Below are positions 51,279 to 60,417 of a stretch of DNA of 64,000 bases, one piece after another. Below the pieces are notes generated by a model. The model made no database searches, was not told where the DNA came from, and worked only from the letters and a program-made list of their open reading frames with translations. The translations under genes and the position numbers were made by a program. This DNA comes from Alistipes sp. (GTDB lineage Bacteria; Bacteroidota; Bacteroidia; Bacteroidales; Rikenellaceae): the NCBI GenBank assembly GCA_017437045.1, contig JAFSBY010000028.1, forward strand, positions 88,957-152,956. Direction: 5' to 3'. Every line of letters begins with the position of its first letter. The first letter of the stretch is position 1.

Positions 51279-52512
51279 AACGCATCGTCTCATCGGGTTT
51301 AATCGATGCAGCAACCGATGCGGGCAACCACATCAACAACAAAATGGCAGCCAGGAAACCGACCACCACCACCGGCCACCACCATCCCCAAGCGATCGGT
51401 ACGGCACTGAGCAGATAGCCCTCGCTATCGAGCCGAATCGGAGCAAACGCCCACTGAATCCAGCAGAGCAACCCCGCGACCAGATTTCCCCACAGCAGAC
51501 CGCGCAGGGCAATCATCGCTGCCCGATAGAGGAAGACATGCCGCACAGCCCCCCGCTGCATGCCCACAGCCCGCAGGATGCCGATCGTGCGGATGCGCTC
51601 CAACACCAAAATCAGCAAGGCCGATGCCATATTGAAGAAGGCTACGATGAGCATGATCACCAAGATCACCACCGCATTCACGTCGTGCGCCTTCAGCCAA
51701 TCGAAGATGTGCGGATAGAGCGACTGCACGGCTTGAGCCGTGAGGTTGATCGTCTCATCGCTCTCGTCATAGAGCAGGGCGTGGTCTAAGGCGGCCGCAA
51801 ACGAAGGGGCTTCGGCCAAATCGCGGGTCTCAATCTCGTAGCCGGTCACCTGATCGGGCTCCAACCCCGAGAGCCGCTGCACATTGCGCAGATCGGTAAA
51901 AGCGATGGCATCATCCAGCTCGTCTAACCCCGACGAATAGATGCCCGCCACCTTAAAACGGTCGCGGAATGGGGCAGTTTGCTCATCCACAAAGAGAATC
52001 TCCAACCGATCGCCCGGCCCAACCTCCAGTCGCTGGGCCATCCCCCGCGAAAGCAGGATATCTTTCGTGCGGATCGAGTCCCCGATGCGCGGCAACTCAC
52101 CGGCCTGCAACCAAGTGGCAAACCGACCGGCATCGTACGAGCGATCGACCCCCTTGAGCACCACCCCCTCAACGGCATCCTGCGTACGGATAATACCGCT
52201 ATGGAGGGCATAGCGCGCCAATCGACGAAATCCATCGACCGAGGCTATGAGCGAATCCAGGTGGGAGGTTGCCCGCAGGTGAGCCCGATCGACGGCCTGC
52301 ACACTGCGCACATCGCTCACCACGACATGCGAGGCCACCGCCCCCATGCGTTGTGCAATCTCCTCTTTGAAGCCCATGATCACCGTCATCGAGAGCAGCA
52401 TGACAGCCATGCTCAACGCCACCGAGATGACCGCAATACGCTCCATAACCGAGCGGCGGCCTCCTTTGGAGGCAGCTGCCATGCGCCGTGCAATCTCAAG
52501 TTCGAGCTTCAT
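51271..52512 (-). CDS. FtsX-like ABC transporter permease (LolC/LolE type), second copy
   Basis: 413 residues. Start at 52512 (MKLELEIARRMAAASKGG), where the first helix (RIAVISVALSMAVMLLSMTVIMGF) soon follows; the frame is open further upstream without signals. A periplasmic domain spans about 60-270, then three C-terminal helices begin at AVVILVIMLIVAFFNMASALLILVLER. IRTIGILRAVGMQRGAVRHVFL is the cytosolic LolC/E loop. It is only distantly similar to the permease at 24624-25826; together they could form a heteromeric lipoprotein-release complex. First gene of the cluster leading into menG. Confidence 0.88.
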   Translation of the reverse strand: MKLELEIARRMAAASKGGRRSVMERIAVISVALSMAVMLLSMTVIMGFKEEIAQRMGAVASHVVVSDVRSVQAVDRAHLRATSHLDSLIASVDGFRRLARYALHSGIIRTQDAVEGVVLKGVDRSYDAGRFATWLQAGELPRIGDSIRTKDILLSRGMAQRLEVGPGDRLEILFVDEQTAPFRDRFKVAGIYSSGLDELDDAIAFTDLRNVQRLSGLEPDQVTGYEIETRDLAEAPSFAAALDHALLYDESDETINLTAQAVQSLYPHIFDWLKAHDVNAVVILVIMLIVAFFNMASALLILVLERIRTIGILRAVGMQRGAVRHVFLYRAAMIALRGLLWGNLVAGLLCWIQWAFAPIRLDSEGYLLSAVPIAWGWWWPVVVVGFLAAILLLMWLPASVAASIKPDETMRYE

Positions 52513-52634
52513 TCGGATGCTTTTTCGTGAAAATATGATGCAAAGTAACACAATATTTCGTATTTTTGCCCCATTGATACGCGTTTTTTGCAAAAAGAGA
52601 CGTTTATTTACACAGAACTAACACACGAAAAACG

Positions 52635-53396
52635 ATGATTACACAACCATTATTGACGCTGTTACAGATCTCCGGCGTATATACCGACGGCGGATTCGTC
52701 CTCAATAACATGCACGGCATGTACCTGCTCATGATTGCCATCGCCATCATCGGCTGGATCGTACAGGCTCGCTTGCAATCGGTCTTTAAGAAATACTCCG
52801 AGGTCCCCTTCCCCGGCGGATTGACCGGAGCCGAGGTTGCCGAGCGCATGTTGCGCGAAAACAACATCCACAACGTGAAGGTGACCCACGTACGCGGCCG
52901 TCTGACCGACCACTTCGACCCCCGCTCGATGACGGTCAATCTGAGTGATGCAGTCTATGCTTCGCGCTCGGTTGCGGCCGCCGCCGTAGCCGCCCACGAA
53001 TGTGGCCACGCCATTCAGCACGCCCGCGGTTATGCCCCGCTGGTGTTGCGTTCGCAGTTGGTGCCCATCGTGCAATTTGCCTCGTCGGCTGCCACCTGGG
53101 TCATCCTGCTCGGTCTGATCATCCTGGCCACGACCGAAAATGAGTTGCTCTGCTGGATCGGTGTCGGCATGATTGCCGTTGCAGCCCTCTTCTCGATCGT
53201 CACCCTGCCGGTGGAGTACAACGCCTCGGCACGCGCCCTGGAGTGGTTGCGCGGCAGCCGTCTGATGACCGAAGTACAACTCGGCCAGGCCCGCACATCG
53301 CTCGCTTGGGCCGCCCGCACCTATCTGGTTGCTGCGCTGTCGGCAGTAGCCTCGGTGCTCTACTATGTGATGCTGATCCTCGGCCGACGCGACTAA
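52635..53396 (+). CDS. Membrane zinc metallopeptidase (YugP-like)
   Basis: 253 residues. The zinc-binding motif AAHECGHAIQHARGYAPL lies near residue 120. It is flanked by a helix at the N-terminus (MYLLMIAIAIIGWIVQARLQ) and two or three at the C-terminus (WVILLGLIILATTENELLCWIGVGMIAV, TYLVAALSAVASVLYYVMLIL). GGLTGAEVAERMLRENNIHNVKV and FDPRSMTVNLSDAVYASRSV complete the family signature. Substrates are unknown. A -7-like TATTTTTG lies at 52561-52568. First gene of the rightward cluster, 18 bases before the SGNH gene. Confidence 0.92.
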   Translation: MITQPLLTLLQISGVYTDGGFVLNNMHGMYLLMIAIAIIGWIVQARLQSVFKKYSEVPFPGGLTGAEVAERMLRENNIHNVKVTHVRGRLTDHFDPRSMTVNLSDAVYASRSVAAAAVAAHECGHAIQHARGYAPLVLRSQLVPIVQFASSAATWVILLGLIILATTENELLCWIGVGMIAVAALFSIVTLPVEYNASARALEWLRGSRLMTEVQLGQARTSLAWAARTYLVAALSAVASVLYYVMLILGRRD

Positions 53397-53414
53397 AGAA
53401 CCCTACAACAAGGC

Positions 53415-54983
53415 ATGAAACCTCAAAAAGACTATTCCCTGCGTGGTTGGACCACCCTCTTTGTCGTACTGCTCGTACTGGGGGTGGTGAGCTTTATCCC
53501 ACCGGTCACGATTGGCGGCGTATCGTTGCGCCGCGCCAACATCTTCTCCGACCTCTACACCTTTGACGAGATCGACAAGGAAGCCTCCACCGAAGAGGTT
53601 GTACTCTTCGACGAGGCAGAATTTGCAGTCGATCTGGAGGCCGTGACACAACAAATCGAGGCCGACTCGGTTCCCCACGAGGTGCAGCGCAGCTTCTGCT
53701 GGCAGCTGGCCGCCGAAAGTACGCCGCGTCCGGCCATTCGGATCGACTCGGCCCGCTATGTGCCAAAGCTGACCCCTATCGAGGATTTCAGCCCCGAAGG
53801 ACGCTTTGCAGCCTTCTGCGATTCGTTGCTCCGAGCCGATCGCACGGTGCGTATTGCCGTCTTTGGTGACTCGTTTATCGAGGGCGACATCATGACGGCC
53901 GACCTGCGCGAACGCCTCCAGCAGGCCTATGGCGGCCGTGGTACGGGCTTTGCCCCGATGGCTTCGCCGCTGACCAACTTCCGCCGCACGGTCAAAACCA
54001 CCTCGAAAGGGTGGACGACCTACAACATCATGCAACACAAAACCACCCCCGAGCCGCTCAAGCAACACTACTTCGTCTCGGGATGGGTAAGCCGTCCTTC
54101 GGCAGGAGCCTCCACCCGCTGGGAGGCAACCACGTTCCGTCGCGGTCTTGACTCCTGCTCGCGGGCTCGCATCCTCTTCATCGCTCCGGAGGAGAGCCAC
54201 ATTGAGCTCATTCTCAACGACTCGCTACACCAAGATTTCACCGTCGAGGGGGCCGATGTCCTGCGCGAGGTGGTAGTCGAAAACAGCGCCATCCATGCCC
54301 TCGAATTTAAGGTACACGAGGGGGCCGAGAAGCTGATCGGCTATGGGGCGCTGTTTGAAGATAAGGGTGTCGAGGTCGATAACTACTCCGTGCGCAGCAA
54401 CAACGGTCAGGCTCTGTTCCGCACCAATCCAACGATCAATGCCCAGGCTAACGACCTGATTCCCTACGATTTGATCATCCTGCAATATGGCCTTAACATC
54501 ATGCAGAAGGGAGTCCTGAACTATGCGAGCTATGGGGCGCAGATCGAAAAGATGATCGCCTATGCCCGCCAATGCTTCCCCACGGCAGCCGTATTGGTCA
54601 TGGGTGTCAGCGACCGTTCGGTCAAGGAGGGAGACGGATTCCAGACGATGGACGCCATCCCCTACATGACCGAGTGCCAACGTACGGCTGCAGCCAACCA
54701 GCAGGCCGCCTTCTGGCCTACGTTCGATGCGATGCAGGCACAAGGAGGCATGGCCAACTTCGTCAGCAAGGGATGGGCCGGCAAGGACTATACCCACATC
54801 AACTACGCCGGAGGTCGCCGCGTTGCGTGGGCACTCTTCGATGCCATCAATGCCGAGGTGATCAAGGCCGACGAGCGACATCGTCGTCGCCTCGAGGCCG
54901 AGCGACCGATCATCGACTCGGTCAAGATCAACGAGTTGCAGATCCTTCCACCGGCCGACTCAACGCATGTAGCGACCCTATAA
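53415..54983 (+). CDS. SGNH/GDSL-type hydrolase-like protein paired with an MBOAT acyltransferase
   Basis: 522 residues. One N-terminal membrane anchor (TTLFVVLLVLGVVSFIPPV), then a spacer. From about residue 135 an SGNH core begins with VRIAVFGDSFIEGDIMTADL (block I with the nucleophile serine), and GRGTGFAPM follows. LIPYDLIILQYGLNIMQKG is block III-like, and DYTHINYAGGRRVAWALF is block V with the DxxH pair. The gene directly precedes MBOAT (16-base gap). Such pairs O-acetylate exopolysaccharides or cell-wall glycans, MBOAT passing acetyl groups across the membrane and the SGNH protein placing them. Confidence 0.85.
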   Translation: MKPQKDYSLRGWTTLFVVLLVLGVVSFIPPVTIGGVSLRRANIFSDLYTFDEIDKEASTEEVVLFDEAEFAVDLEAVTQQIEADSVPHEVQRSFCWQLAAESTPRPAIRIDSARYVPKLTPIEDFSPEGRFAAFCDSLLRADRTVRIAVFGDSFIEGDIMTADLRERLQQAYGGRGTGFAPMASPLTNFRRTVKTTSKGWTTYNIMQHKTTPEPLKQHYFVSGWVSRPSAGASTRWEATTFRRGLDSCSRARILFIAPEESHIELILNDSLHQDFTVEGADVLREVVVENSAIHALEFKVHEGAEKLIGYGALFEDKGVEVDNYSVRSNNGQALFRTNPTINAQANDLIPYDLIILQYGLNIMQKGVLNYASYGAQIEKMIAYARQCFPTAAVLVMGVSDRSVKEGDGFQTMDAIPYMTECQRTAAANQQAAFWPTFDAMQAQGGMANFVSKGWAGKDYTHINYAGGRRVAWALFDAINAEVIKADERHRRRLEAERPIIDSVKINELQILPPADSTHVATL

Positions 54984-54999
54984 TTAAGCGAACGAAAGC

Positions 55000-56484
55000 A
55001 TGGATTTGGGAACACGCCTCGCAGAACTGCTCTCCTATGACAGCTCCTCGCCACTGATCTTCAGTAGCGGGTTGTTCCTCTATCTGTTTGTCGGTTTTCT
55101 GTTCGTGTACCACCTGTTGCGCCGTACGATCACGGCCCGTCTGCTCTATGTCGTTGCCTTCTCGCTCTTCTTCTACTACAAGTCGAGCGGGATGTACTTC
55201 CTGCTACTCCTCTTAGCGGCCACCTACGACTTTATGATTGGCTACTCGCTCTACCGAACACGCACCCCCTGGATTCGGAAGATGCTGGTCGTCATGAGCG
55301 TAGCGATCAACCTCGCCATGCTCGGCTACTTCAAGTACACGAACTTTTTGGTCGAACTCTCGAACCAGCTCTTTGGCGAGGGATTTTTAGCGTTTCAAAA
55401 CATCTTCCTGCCGGTCGGTATCTCCTTCTTCGTCTTCCAGTCAATGAGCTACACGATCGACATCTATCGCCGCCAACTCAAACCCCTGGAGAGTTGGCTC
55501 GATTACCTCTTCTACCTCTCCTTCTTCCCCGGATTGCTGGCCGGCCCGATTGTCCGTGCCCGCGACTTCATCCCCCAGATCCGCCGCAAGGTCTGCATCA
55601 CACGCGAAATGCTCGGCACGGCCATCTTCCTGCTGCTGACGGGCTTGTTCAAGAAGGCCATTATCTCGGACTATATTGCCCTGAACTTCGTCGATCGCAT
55701 CTTCGACGACCCTACCCAATACTCCGGTGTGGAGTGTCTGATGGGCCTGTATGGCTACGCCTTGCAGATCTACTGCGATTTTTCGGGCTATTCCGATATG
55801 GCCATCGGTCTGGCACTGATGATGGGGTTCCGCTTCCCGAAGAACTTCGATGCCCCCTATCAGTCGGCTACCATCACCGAATTCTGGCGACGGTGGCACA
55901 TCTCGCTCTCCTCGTGGCTGCGCGACTACCTCTACATCTCGCTCGGCGGTAATCGCAAAGGGCGTACACGCACCTATCTGAACCTGCTGCTGACGATGCT
56001 GCTGGGTGGTTTGTGGCACGGAGCCGCGATTCGCTTTATCCTTTGGGGCGCCTTGCACGGCATCGCCCTGGCCATCCATAAGATGTGGCTCTCGGTCGTA
56101 CCCGGGGCCAAACTCGCCGGTCGGGAGATGAACCCCGTGATGCGCCTGCTCGGTGTGATCTTCACCTTCCACATCGTCTGTCTGGGTTGGTTGGTCTTCC
56201 GGGCCGATTCGATGCAGACGGCCATGGAGTTGCTCCATCAGATCTTCTCGAATTTCCAAACCAACATCTTCCCGCAACTCTTTGCCGGATATCCGTTGGC
56301 CATGACGCTGATCGTGGTCGGATTCCTGCTCCACTTCGTTCCGCAAAGCATCGACCGCCGCGTCGAGGGGCTCATCACACGCACTCCGATGTGGGGACAG
56401 GTGGCGCTGCTGGTGGTGATGATCTGGTGTGTGATGCAGATCAAATCGTCCGACATCCAACCATTTATCTACTTCCAATTTTAA
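55000..56484 (+). CDS. MBOAT family membrane O-acyltransferase (AlgI-like)
   Basis: 494 residues, about 11-12 helices. Diagnostic segments are FLPVGISFFVFQSMSYTIDIYR, FPGLLAGPIVRARDFIPQI, YCDFSGYSDMAIGLALMMGFRFPKNF and the catalytic-loop pair WRRWHISLSSWLRDYLYISLGGN ... GGLWHGAAIRFILWGALHG with the conserved histidine. AlgI-type members move acetyl groups from the cytoplasm to a periplasmic acceptor enzyme, here presumably the upstream SGNH protein. The acceptor glycan is unknown; no capsule operon lies in the window. Confidence 0.92.
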   Translation: MDLGTRLAELLSYDSSSPLIFSSGLFLYLFVGFLFVYHLLRRTITARLLYVVAFSLFFYYKSSGMYFLLLLLAATYDFMIGYSLYRTRTPWIRKMLVVMSVAINLAMLGYFKYTNFLVELSNQLFGEGFLAFQNIFLPVGISFFVFQSMSYTIDIYRRQLKPLESWLDYLFYLSFFPGLLAGPIVRARDFIPQIRRKVCITREMLGTAIFLLLTGLFKKAIISDYIALNFVDRIFDDPTQYSGVECLMGLYGYALQIYCDFSGYSDMAIGLALMMGFRFPKNFDAPYQSATITEFWRRWHISLSSWLRDYLYISLGGNRKGRTRTYLNLLLTMLLGGLWHGAAIRFILWGALHGIALAIHKMWLSVVPGAKLAGREMNPVMRLLGVIFTFHIVCLGWLVFRADSMQTAMELLHQIFSNFQTNIFPQLFAGYPLAMTLIVVGFLLHFVPQSIDRRVEGLITRTPMWGQVALLVVMIWCVMQIKSSDIQPFIYFQF

Positions 56485-56547
56485 GCCGTCAGATAGCCCC
56501 AGCAGCCAGCCCATGTTGAATTTTGAATGCTAAATCTTGTTTTAACG

Positions 56548-57198
56548 ATGTATACATTCGACCACGACCTCTTTTTGGCCCTTAATTTCGACGGCGGCGA
56601 TCTGCTCGACCGTGCCATGCTTTGGATCTCGGGCACCCCGATGTGGATTCCGCTCTACCTATTGATCTTCTATCTGATCCAACGCCAATACGGCTGGCGA
56701 GCCCTCGCCTTTTTCATCCTGCTCCTGGCTGCCACGATGGGGTTGGCCGACCTGGTGGCCGGCATCTTCAAACACAGTGGCCCGCTGGGCGATCTCCTGC
56801 CACAGTTCGAGCCGCGCTGGCGTCCGATGTTCACCCCCGAATTGGAGGGCTTGGCGATCTCGCCCGACTCGCTGCGCGTGTTGCGCGATGGGGCGTTGAT
56901 CGAAAATCCGCTCGTGCATGTCCCGCAGGAGGCCCTCGGAGGTCGCTTTGGCACGGTCTCGGCCCACGCCTCGACGACCTGCGCCCTCTGCCTGCTGGCC
57001 GTCTGCACGATCCGCAAGCGGTGGTTTACGATCCTGATGATCGTCTGCACGCTCCTGATCTGCTACTCGCGCATCTACCTGGCTAAACACTTCCCGATGG
57101 ATCTCTTTTGGGGTGCACTGCTCGGCATTTTGCTCGGGTGGATTGGATATCTGCTATTTTTTCGCTATTTTTGCCGCGCACAAAAAAGAGTACAATAA
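56548..57198 (+). CDS. PAP2-family membrane phosphatase
   Basis: About 216 residues, five or six helices. The PAP2 motifs are present with some divergence: K.(6)..RP-like [28 protein letters not shown] in place of PSGH, and [16 protein letters not shown] (SR-x5-H-x3-D). It likely dephosphorylates a lipid carrier such as undecaprenyl pyrophosphate or a phosphatidyl-type lipid. I chose the ATG at 56548 (MYTFDHDLF); an in-frame ATG at 56527 lies within a TTGAATTTTGAAT repeat and seems less likely. The lysS promoter lies inside the gene's 3' end. Confidence 0.85.
   Translation: MYTFDHDLFLALNFDGGDLLDRAMLWISGTPMWIPLYLLIFYLIQRQYGWRALAFFILLLAATMGLADLVAGIFKHSGPLGDLLPQFEPRWRPMFTPELEGLAISPDSLRVLRDGALIENPLVHVPQEALGGRFGTVSAHASTTCALCLLAVCTIRKRWFTILMIVCTLLICYSRIYLAKHFPMDLFWGALLGILLGWIGYLLFFRYFCRAQKRVQ
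57143..57173 (+). promoter_or_regulatory. Promoter of lysS inside the PAP2 gene
   Basis: TTGG (57143-57146), 19 bases, TATTTTTG (57166-57173), one mismatch from the -33 consensus and a perfect -7 box, 40 bases before the lysS ATG. Confidence 0.7.
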
Positions 57199-57212
57199 AA
57201 ACACGATACATT

Positions 57213-58946
57213 ATGGCTTTTGAACAATTAAGCGAACAGGAAATTTTGCGTCGCAACTCGCTCAAGGCGTTGCGCGATCTGGGTATCGAGCCTTATCCCG
57301 CCGAGCAATTCGATGTGACGGCTACAGCCGCCGAGATCACGGCTCATTTCGATGCCGAGCCGGAGCGTTTTGCCCAGGTGCGCATCGCCGGCCGCATGCT
57401 TTCGCGCCGCATCATGGGTAGTGCCTCGTTCTTCGAGCTGCAGGACCACACGGGCCGCATGCAGGTCTACATCCGCCGCGATGACATCTGCCCCGAGGGC
57501 GATCCGACGCTCTACAACACCGTATTCAAGAAGCTCTTGGACATCGGTGACTTCATCGGCGTAGAGGGTTTCGCCTTCCGCACCAACACGGGTGAGCTTT
57601 CGGTACACTGCCAAAAATTCACCGTGCTCTCGAAGTCGATCCGCCCGCTGCCCATCGTTAAAGAGAAAGATGGCCAGCAGTTCGATGCGCTGACCGACCC
57701 CGAGGTACGTTACCGCCAGCGTTATGTCGATCTGGTAGTCAATCCGAAGGTACGCGAGGTATTTGTCAAGCGTGCCAAGATCATGGCTACGATGCGTGAA
57801 TACTTCAACAACCAGGGCTGCCTGGAGGTCGAAACCCCCATTCTGCAACCCATTCCGGGAGGTGCAGCCGCTCGTCCCTTCATCACCCACCACAACGCAC
57901 TCGACACGGACTTCTACATGCGTATCGCTACGGAGCTCTATCTGAAGCGTCTGATCGTGGGTGGTTTCAACGGTGTCTATGAGTTCGGCAAGAACTTCCG
58001 CAACGAGGGTATGGACCGTACACACAACCCCGAGTTCACCTGCATGGAGATCTACGTGGCCTACAAGGACTACAAGTGGATGATGGAGTTCACCGAGCAG
58101 ATGCTCGAGAAGGTGTGCCGCGCCGTAAACGACGATCAGACCGAGGTTGAGATCGACGGCAAGCAGATCTCGTTCAAGGCCCCCTTCCGTCGCCTGACGA
58201 TGACCGACGCTATCCGCGAGAAGACCGGTTACGACATCACGGGCCAGACCGAGGAGCAGCTGCGCGAGGCTTGTGCCCGCCTCAATGTCGAGATCGACGA
58301 GACGATGGGTAAGGGTAAGCTTATCGACGCCATCTTTGGCCAATATTGCGAGGGCGATCTGATCCAGCCGACCTTCATCTGCGACTACCCGATCGAGATG
58401 TCGCCGCTCTGCAAGCGTCACCGCGAGAACAAGGATCTCACGGAGCGTTTCGAGCTCTTCGTAGCCGGCAAGGAGCTGTGCAACGCCTACTCGGAGCTCA
58501 ACGACCCGATCGACCAGCTGGAGCGATTCCAGGAGCAGATGCGCCTTTCGGAGCGTGGTGATGACGAGGCGATGTTCATCGACATGGACTTCGTACGTGC
58601 CCTGGAGTATGGTATGCCGAACTGCTCGGGTATGGGTATCGGCATCGACCGTCTGACGATGTTCATGACGGGTCAGAGTGCCATCCAGGATGTGTTGTTC
58701 TTCCCGACGATGCGTCCCGAGAAGAAGCCGACGGTGGACGAGCCCGAAAAGTACATCGCCATCGGTGTTCCCGAGGAGTGGGTGGAGGTGATCCAGCGCA
58801 TGGGTTACGTGACCGTAGATTCGCTCAAGAAGCTCGCCCCGGGCAAGTTCTTCAACGACCTGTGCGGATTCAACAAGAAGAATAAGCTGGGTCTGAAGGC
58901 TCCCTCGATCGACGAGGTGAAGGCTTGGTGCGCCACGGAAGAGTAG
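57213..58946 (+). CDS. lysS: Lysyl-tRNA synthetase, class II
   Basis: 577 residues. N-terminal OB-fold anticodon domain ([23 protein letters not shown] ...), then the class II core. [13 protein letters not shown] and [22 protein letters not shown] form motif 1, [21 protein letters not shown] motif 2, and [15 protein letters not shown] motif 3. It charges tRNA-Lys with lysine. The last 70 residues (EYVIAIG-like [22 protein letters not shown] ... KNKLGLKAP) extend beyond the E. coli enzyme and recall a helix-hairpin-helix module seen in Bacteroidetes LysS. The ATG at 57213 is preceded by a good promoter. Confidence 0.97.
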   Translation: MAFEQLSEQEILRRNSLKALRDLGIEPYPAEQFDVTATAAEITAHFDAEPERFAQVRIAGRMLSRRIMGSASFFELQDHTGRMQVYIRRDDICPEGDPTLYNTVFKKLLDIGDFIGVEGFAFRTNTGELSVHCQKFTVLSKSIRPLPIVKEKDGQQFDALTDPEVRYRQRYVDLVVNPKVREVFVKRAKIMATMREYFNNQGCLEVETPILQPIPGGAAARPFITHHNALDTDFYMRIATELYLKRLIVGGFNGVYEFGKNFRNEGMDRTHNPEFTCMEIYVAYKDYKWMMEFTEQMLEKVCRAVNDDQTEVEIDGKQISFKAPFRRLTMTDAIREKTGYDITGQTEEQLREACARLNVEIDETMGKGKLIDAIFGQYCEGDLIQPTFICDYPIEMSPLCKRHRENKDLTERFELFVAGKELCNAYSELNDPIDQLERFQEQMRLSERGDDEAMFIDMDFVRALEYGMPNCSGMGIGIDRLTMFMTGQSAIQDVLFFPTMRPEKKPTVDEPEKYIAIGVPEEWVEVIQRMGYVTVDSLKKLAPGKFFNDLCGFNKKNKLGLKAPSIDEVKAWCATEE

Positions 58947-58952
58947 GCAGAG

Positions 58953-59000
58953 AAATTCAAAATTTAGAATTCAGAATTCAAAATTATAAATTATAAATTA
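58953..59000. repeat. AT-rich AATTCAAAATT-type repeat between lysS and tpiA
   Basis: Short degenerate units (AAATTCAAAATT, AGAATTCAGAATTCAAAATT, then TATAAATTATAAATTA) fill the spacer. The same TTGAATTTTGAAT word, in the opposite orientation, occurs at 56516-56528 and 63974-64000. Confidence 0.75.
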
Positions 59001-59013
59001 AACAGATACGACT

Positions 59014-59772
59014 ATGAGAAAGAAGATTGTAGCAGGAAACTGGAAAATGAATACGCTGCCCGCCGAGGGTGTAGCGTTGGCCCAGGAGGTAGTAGCCAAG
59101 CGTGGTGAGGTTTGCGAGTGCGTAAACTTCATCGTATGCCCCCCGTTCACGCACCTGGCACAGGTGGCCGAGGCGCTGAAGGGCTCGACCGTTGAGTTGG
59201 GTGCGCAGAACTGCGCCGCCGAGGCTAAGGGAGCCTACACGGGTGAGGTGGCTGCCTCGATGATTGCTGCCCTGGGTTGCAAGTATGTGATTTTGGGCCA
59301 CTCGGAGCGTCGCCAATACTACGGTGAGACGTCGGAGACGCTCAACAAGAAGATGGAGCAGGCCTATGCCAACGGTCTGACCCCGATCTACTGCGTGGGT
59401 GAGAACCTCGAGGAGCGCGAGGCAGGCAACCACTTTGCAGTTTGCAAGGCACAGATCGAGGAGGTTGTCTTCAACCTTACGGAGGAGCAGTTCAAGAATC
59501 TGGTGATCGCCTACGAGCCGGTTTGGGCCATTGGTACGGGTAAGACCGCTACGGCCGAGCAGGCACAGGAGATCCACGCCTACATCCGCGAGGTGCTGGC
59601 TTCGAAGTTCGGTGCTGCAGCCCAGGAGTGCCCGATCCTCTATGGTGGTTCGTGCAAGCCGTCGAACGCTGCCGAGATCTTCGCCAAGGAGGATGTGGAC
59701 GGTGGTCTGATTGGTGGTGCAGCCCTCAAGGCCGAGGACTTCATCGCTATCGGCAAGGGCTTCATGGCCTAA
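59014..59772 (+). CDS. tpiA: Triosephosphate isomerase
   Basis: 252 residues, TIM barrel interconverting glyceraldehyde-3-phosphate and DHAP. The catalytic residues are visible: AGNWKMNT (lysine), [15 protein letters not shown] (histidine) and [16 protein letters not shown] (glutamate, mobile loop). [14 protein letters not shown] and [12 protein letters not shown] bind phosphate. Full length. It would also handle the DHAP predicted from the sugar-acid operon at 37-45 kb. Confidence 0.98.
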   Translation: MRKKIVAGNWKMNTLPAEGVALAQEVVAKRGEVCECVNFIVCPPFTHLAQVAEALKGSTVELGAQNCAAEAKGAYTGEVAASMIAALGCKYVILGHSERRQYYGETSETLNKKMEQAYANGLTPIYCVGENLEEREAGNHFAVCKAQIEEVVFNLTEEQFKNLVIAYEPVWAIGTGKTATAEQAQEIHAYIREVLASKFGAAAQECPILYGGSCKPSNAAEIFAKEDVDGGLIGGAALKAEDFIAIGKGFMA

Positions 59773-59797
59773 TCCGCCGCGAACTGCCGTACAAACA

Positions 59798-59836
59798 CGA
59801 AGGGGTGTTCAGCCAATCGGGCCGAATACCTCTTCG
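59798..59836 (+). terminator. Probable terminator of tpiA
   Basis: CGAAGGGGTGTTC (59798-59810) pairs with GAATACCTCTTCG (59824-59836) including two wobble pairs; TTCTATATAT follows. Confidence 0.55.
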
Positions 59837-59936
59837 TTCTATATATAGGTATCATCCACCATCGCCCCATCGGAGCGGGCAAAATCCTCCTTTTAGGAAG
59901 TTTTTCAGCGAAAAACGCGATTTTTACCGCTACGAT

Positions 59937-59967
59937 TTTGTTTTTTGGAAATTCGTTTCTATCTTTG
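59937..59967 (+). promoter_or_regulatory. Consensus promoter of tRNA-Leu
   Basis: TTTG (59937-59940), 19 bases, TATCTTTG (59960-59967): exact Bacteroidota pattern. The tRNA starts 26 bases downstream. Confidence 0.88.
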
Positions 59968-59993
59968 TCGTCCCGATTCGAAGGTTTCGGCCT

Positions 59994-60080
59994 GCCCGGA
60001 TGGCGGAATCGGTAGACGCGTTGGTCTCAAACACCAATGTCAGCAATGACGTGCCGGTTCGACCCCGGCTCCGGGTACCA
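59994..60080 (+). tRNA. tRNA-Leu (anticodon CAA)
   Basis: 87 bases including an encoded CCA. Acceptor GCCCGGA pairs with TCCGGGT (first pair G-U). The D arm contains GGTAGAC, and the anticodon stem TTGGT/ACCAA encloses CTCAAAC, giving CAA. The T arm is GCCGG-TTCGACC-CCGGC. A long variable arm (class II) fits leucine. Its 3' 23 bases are repeated at 60360-60382. Confidence 0.95.
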
Positions 60081-60114
60081 TGAGTGGCTCACAATTTTGT
60101 GGGTCACTTTTTTT
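60058..60114 (+). repeat. Direct repeat, copy 1: tRNA-Leu 3' end plus terminator
   Basis: These 57 bases (T loop to terminator T tract) recur at 60360-60416 with one mismatch (T/C at 60104/60406). The arrangement looks like the paired attachment sites left by tRNA-targeted integration. Confidence 0.9.
60083..60114 (+). terminator. Intrinsic terminator of tRNA-Leu
   Basis: AGTGGCTCAC / GTGGGTCACT stem with six-base loop and seven T. A copy ends at 60417. Confidence 0.88.
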
Positions 60115-60120
60115 GTTTAC

Positions 60121-60229
60121 GGCGAGAGCTTACCACGATGTGGTTCGTGGCTATCTGCTTGTGTCACCTGCAAGCAGTGCTTGCGTTGCCCAAGCCAGAT
60201 ATCCACGGCATAAAGCCTATGCTCTCGCC
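60121..60229. repeat. 109-base imperfect palindrome within the tRNA-Leu insert
   Basis: GGCGAGAGC (60121-60129) pairs with GCTCTCGCC (60221-60229). Inner blocks GTGGCTATCTGCTTG / CAAGCCAGATATCCACG match with a few changes. The centre GCAAGCA-G-TGCTTGC (60170-60184) is a perfect palindrome. The whole could form a cruciform or a long structured RNA. Confidence 0.75.
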
Positions 60230-60269
60230 ATACGAACACAAGCCGCGGTACTCACCTTAATAGGCGGTT

Positions 60270-60354
60270 GCGCGGACAAAGAAACCTTGATTGCTCGACC
60301 TTAAAAAGGTCTGCGCTTGATGGGGTCCGCGCGAGTTTGCGACTTAAAAGTCGC
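60270..60354. repeat. Nested hairpins in the tRNA-Leu insert
   Basis: GCGCGGAC (60270-60277) pairs with GTCCGCGC (60325-60332) around an inner hairpin GACCTT-AAA-AAGGTC (60297-60311). Directly after it, GCGACTT-AA-AAGTCGC (60339-60354) forms another. Confidence 0.7.
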
Positions 60355-60359
60355 TGCAC

Positions 60360-60416
60360 TTCGACCCCGGCTCCGGGTACCATGAGTGGCTCACAATTTT
60401 GTGGGCCACTTTTTTT
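60360..60416 (+). repeat. Direct repeat, copy 2: tRNA-Leu 3' end plus terminator
   Basis: Second copy, 302 bases downstream of the first. The T-stem partner and acceptor 5' strand are absent upstream, so it is not a functional tRNA. It ends in a terminator hairpin with eight T (to 60417). Confidence 0.9.
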
Positions 60417-60417
60417 T

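Noticed and set aside
60360-60382. Possible second tRNA-Leu gene
   Set aside because: Only the T-loop and acceptor 3' strand are present; no matching T-stem 5' strand, anticodon arm or acceptor 5' strand precedes it.
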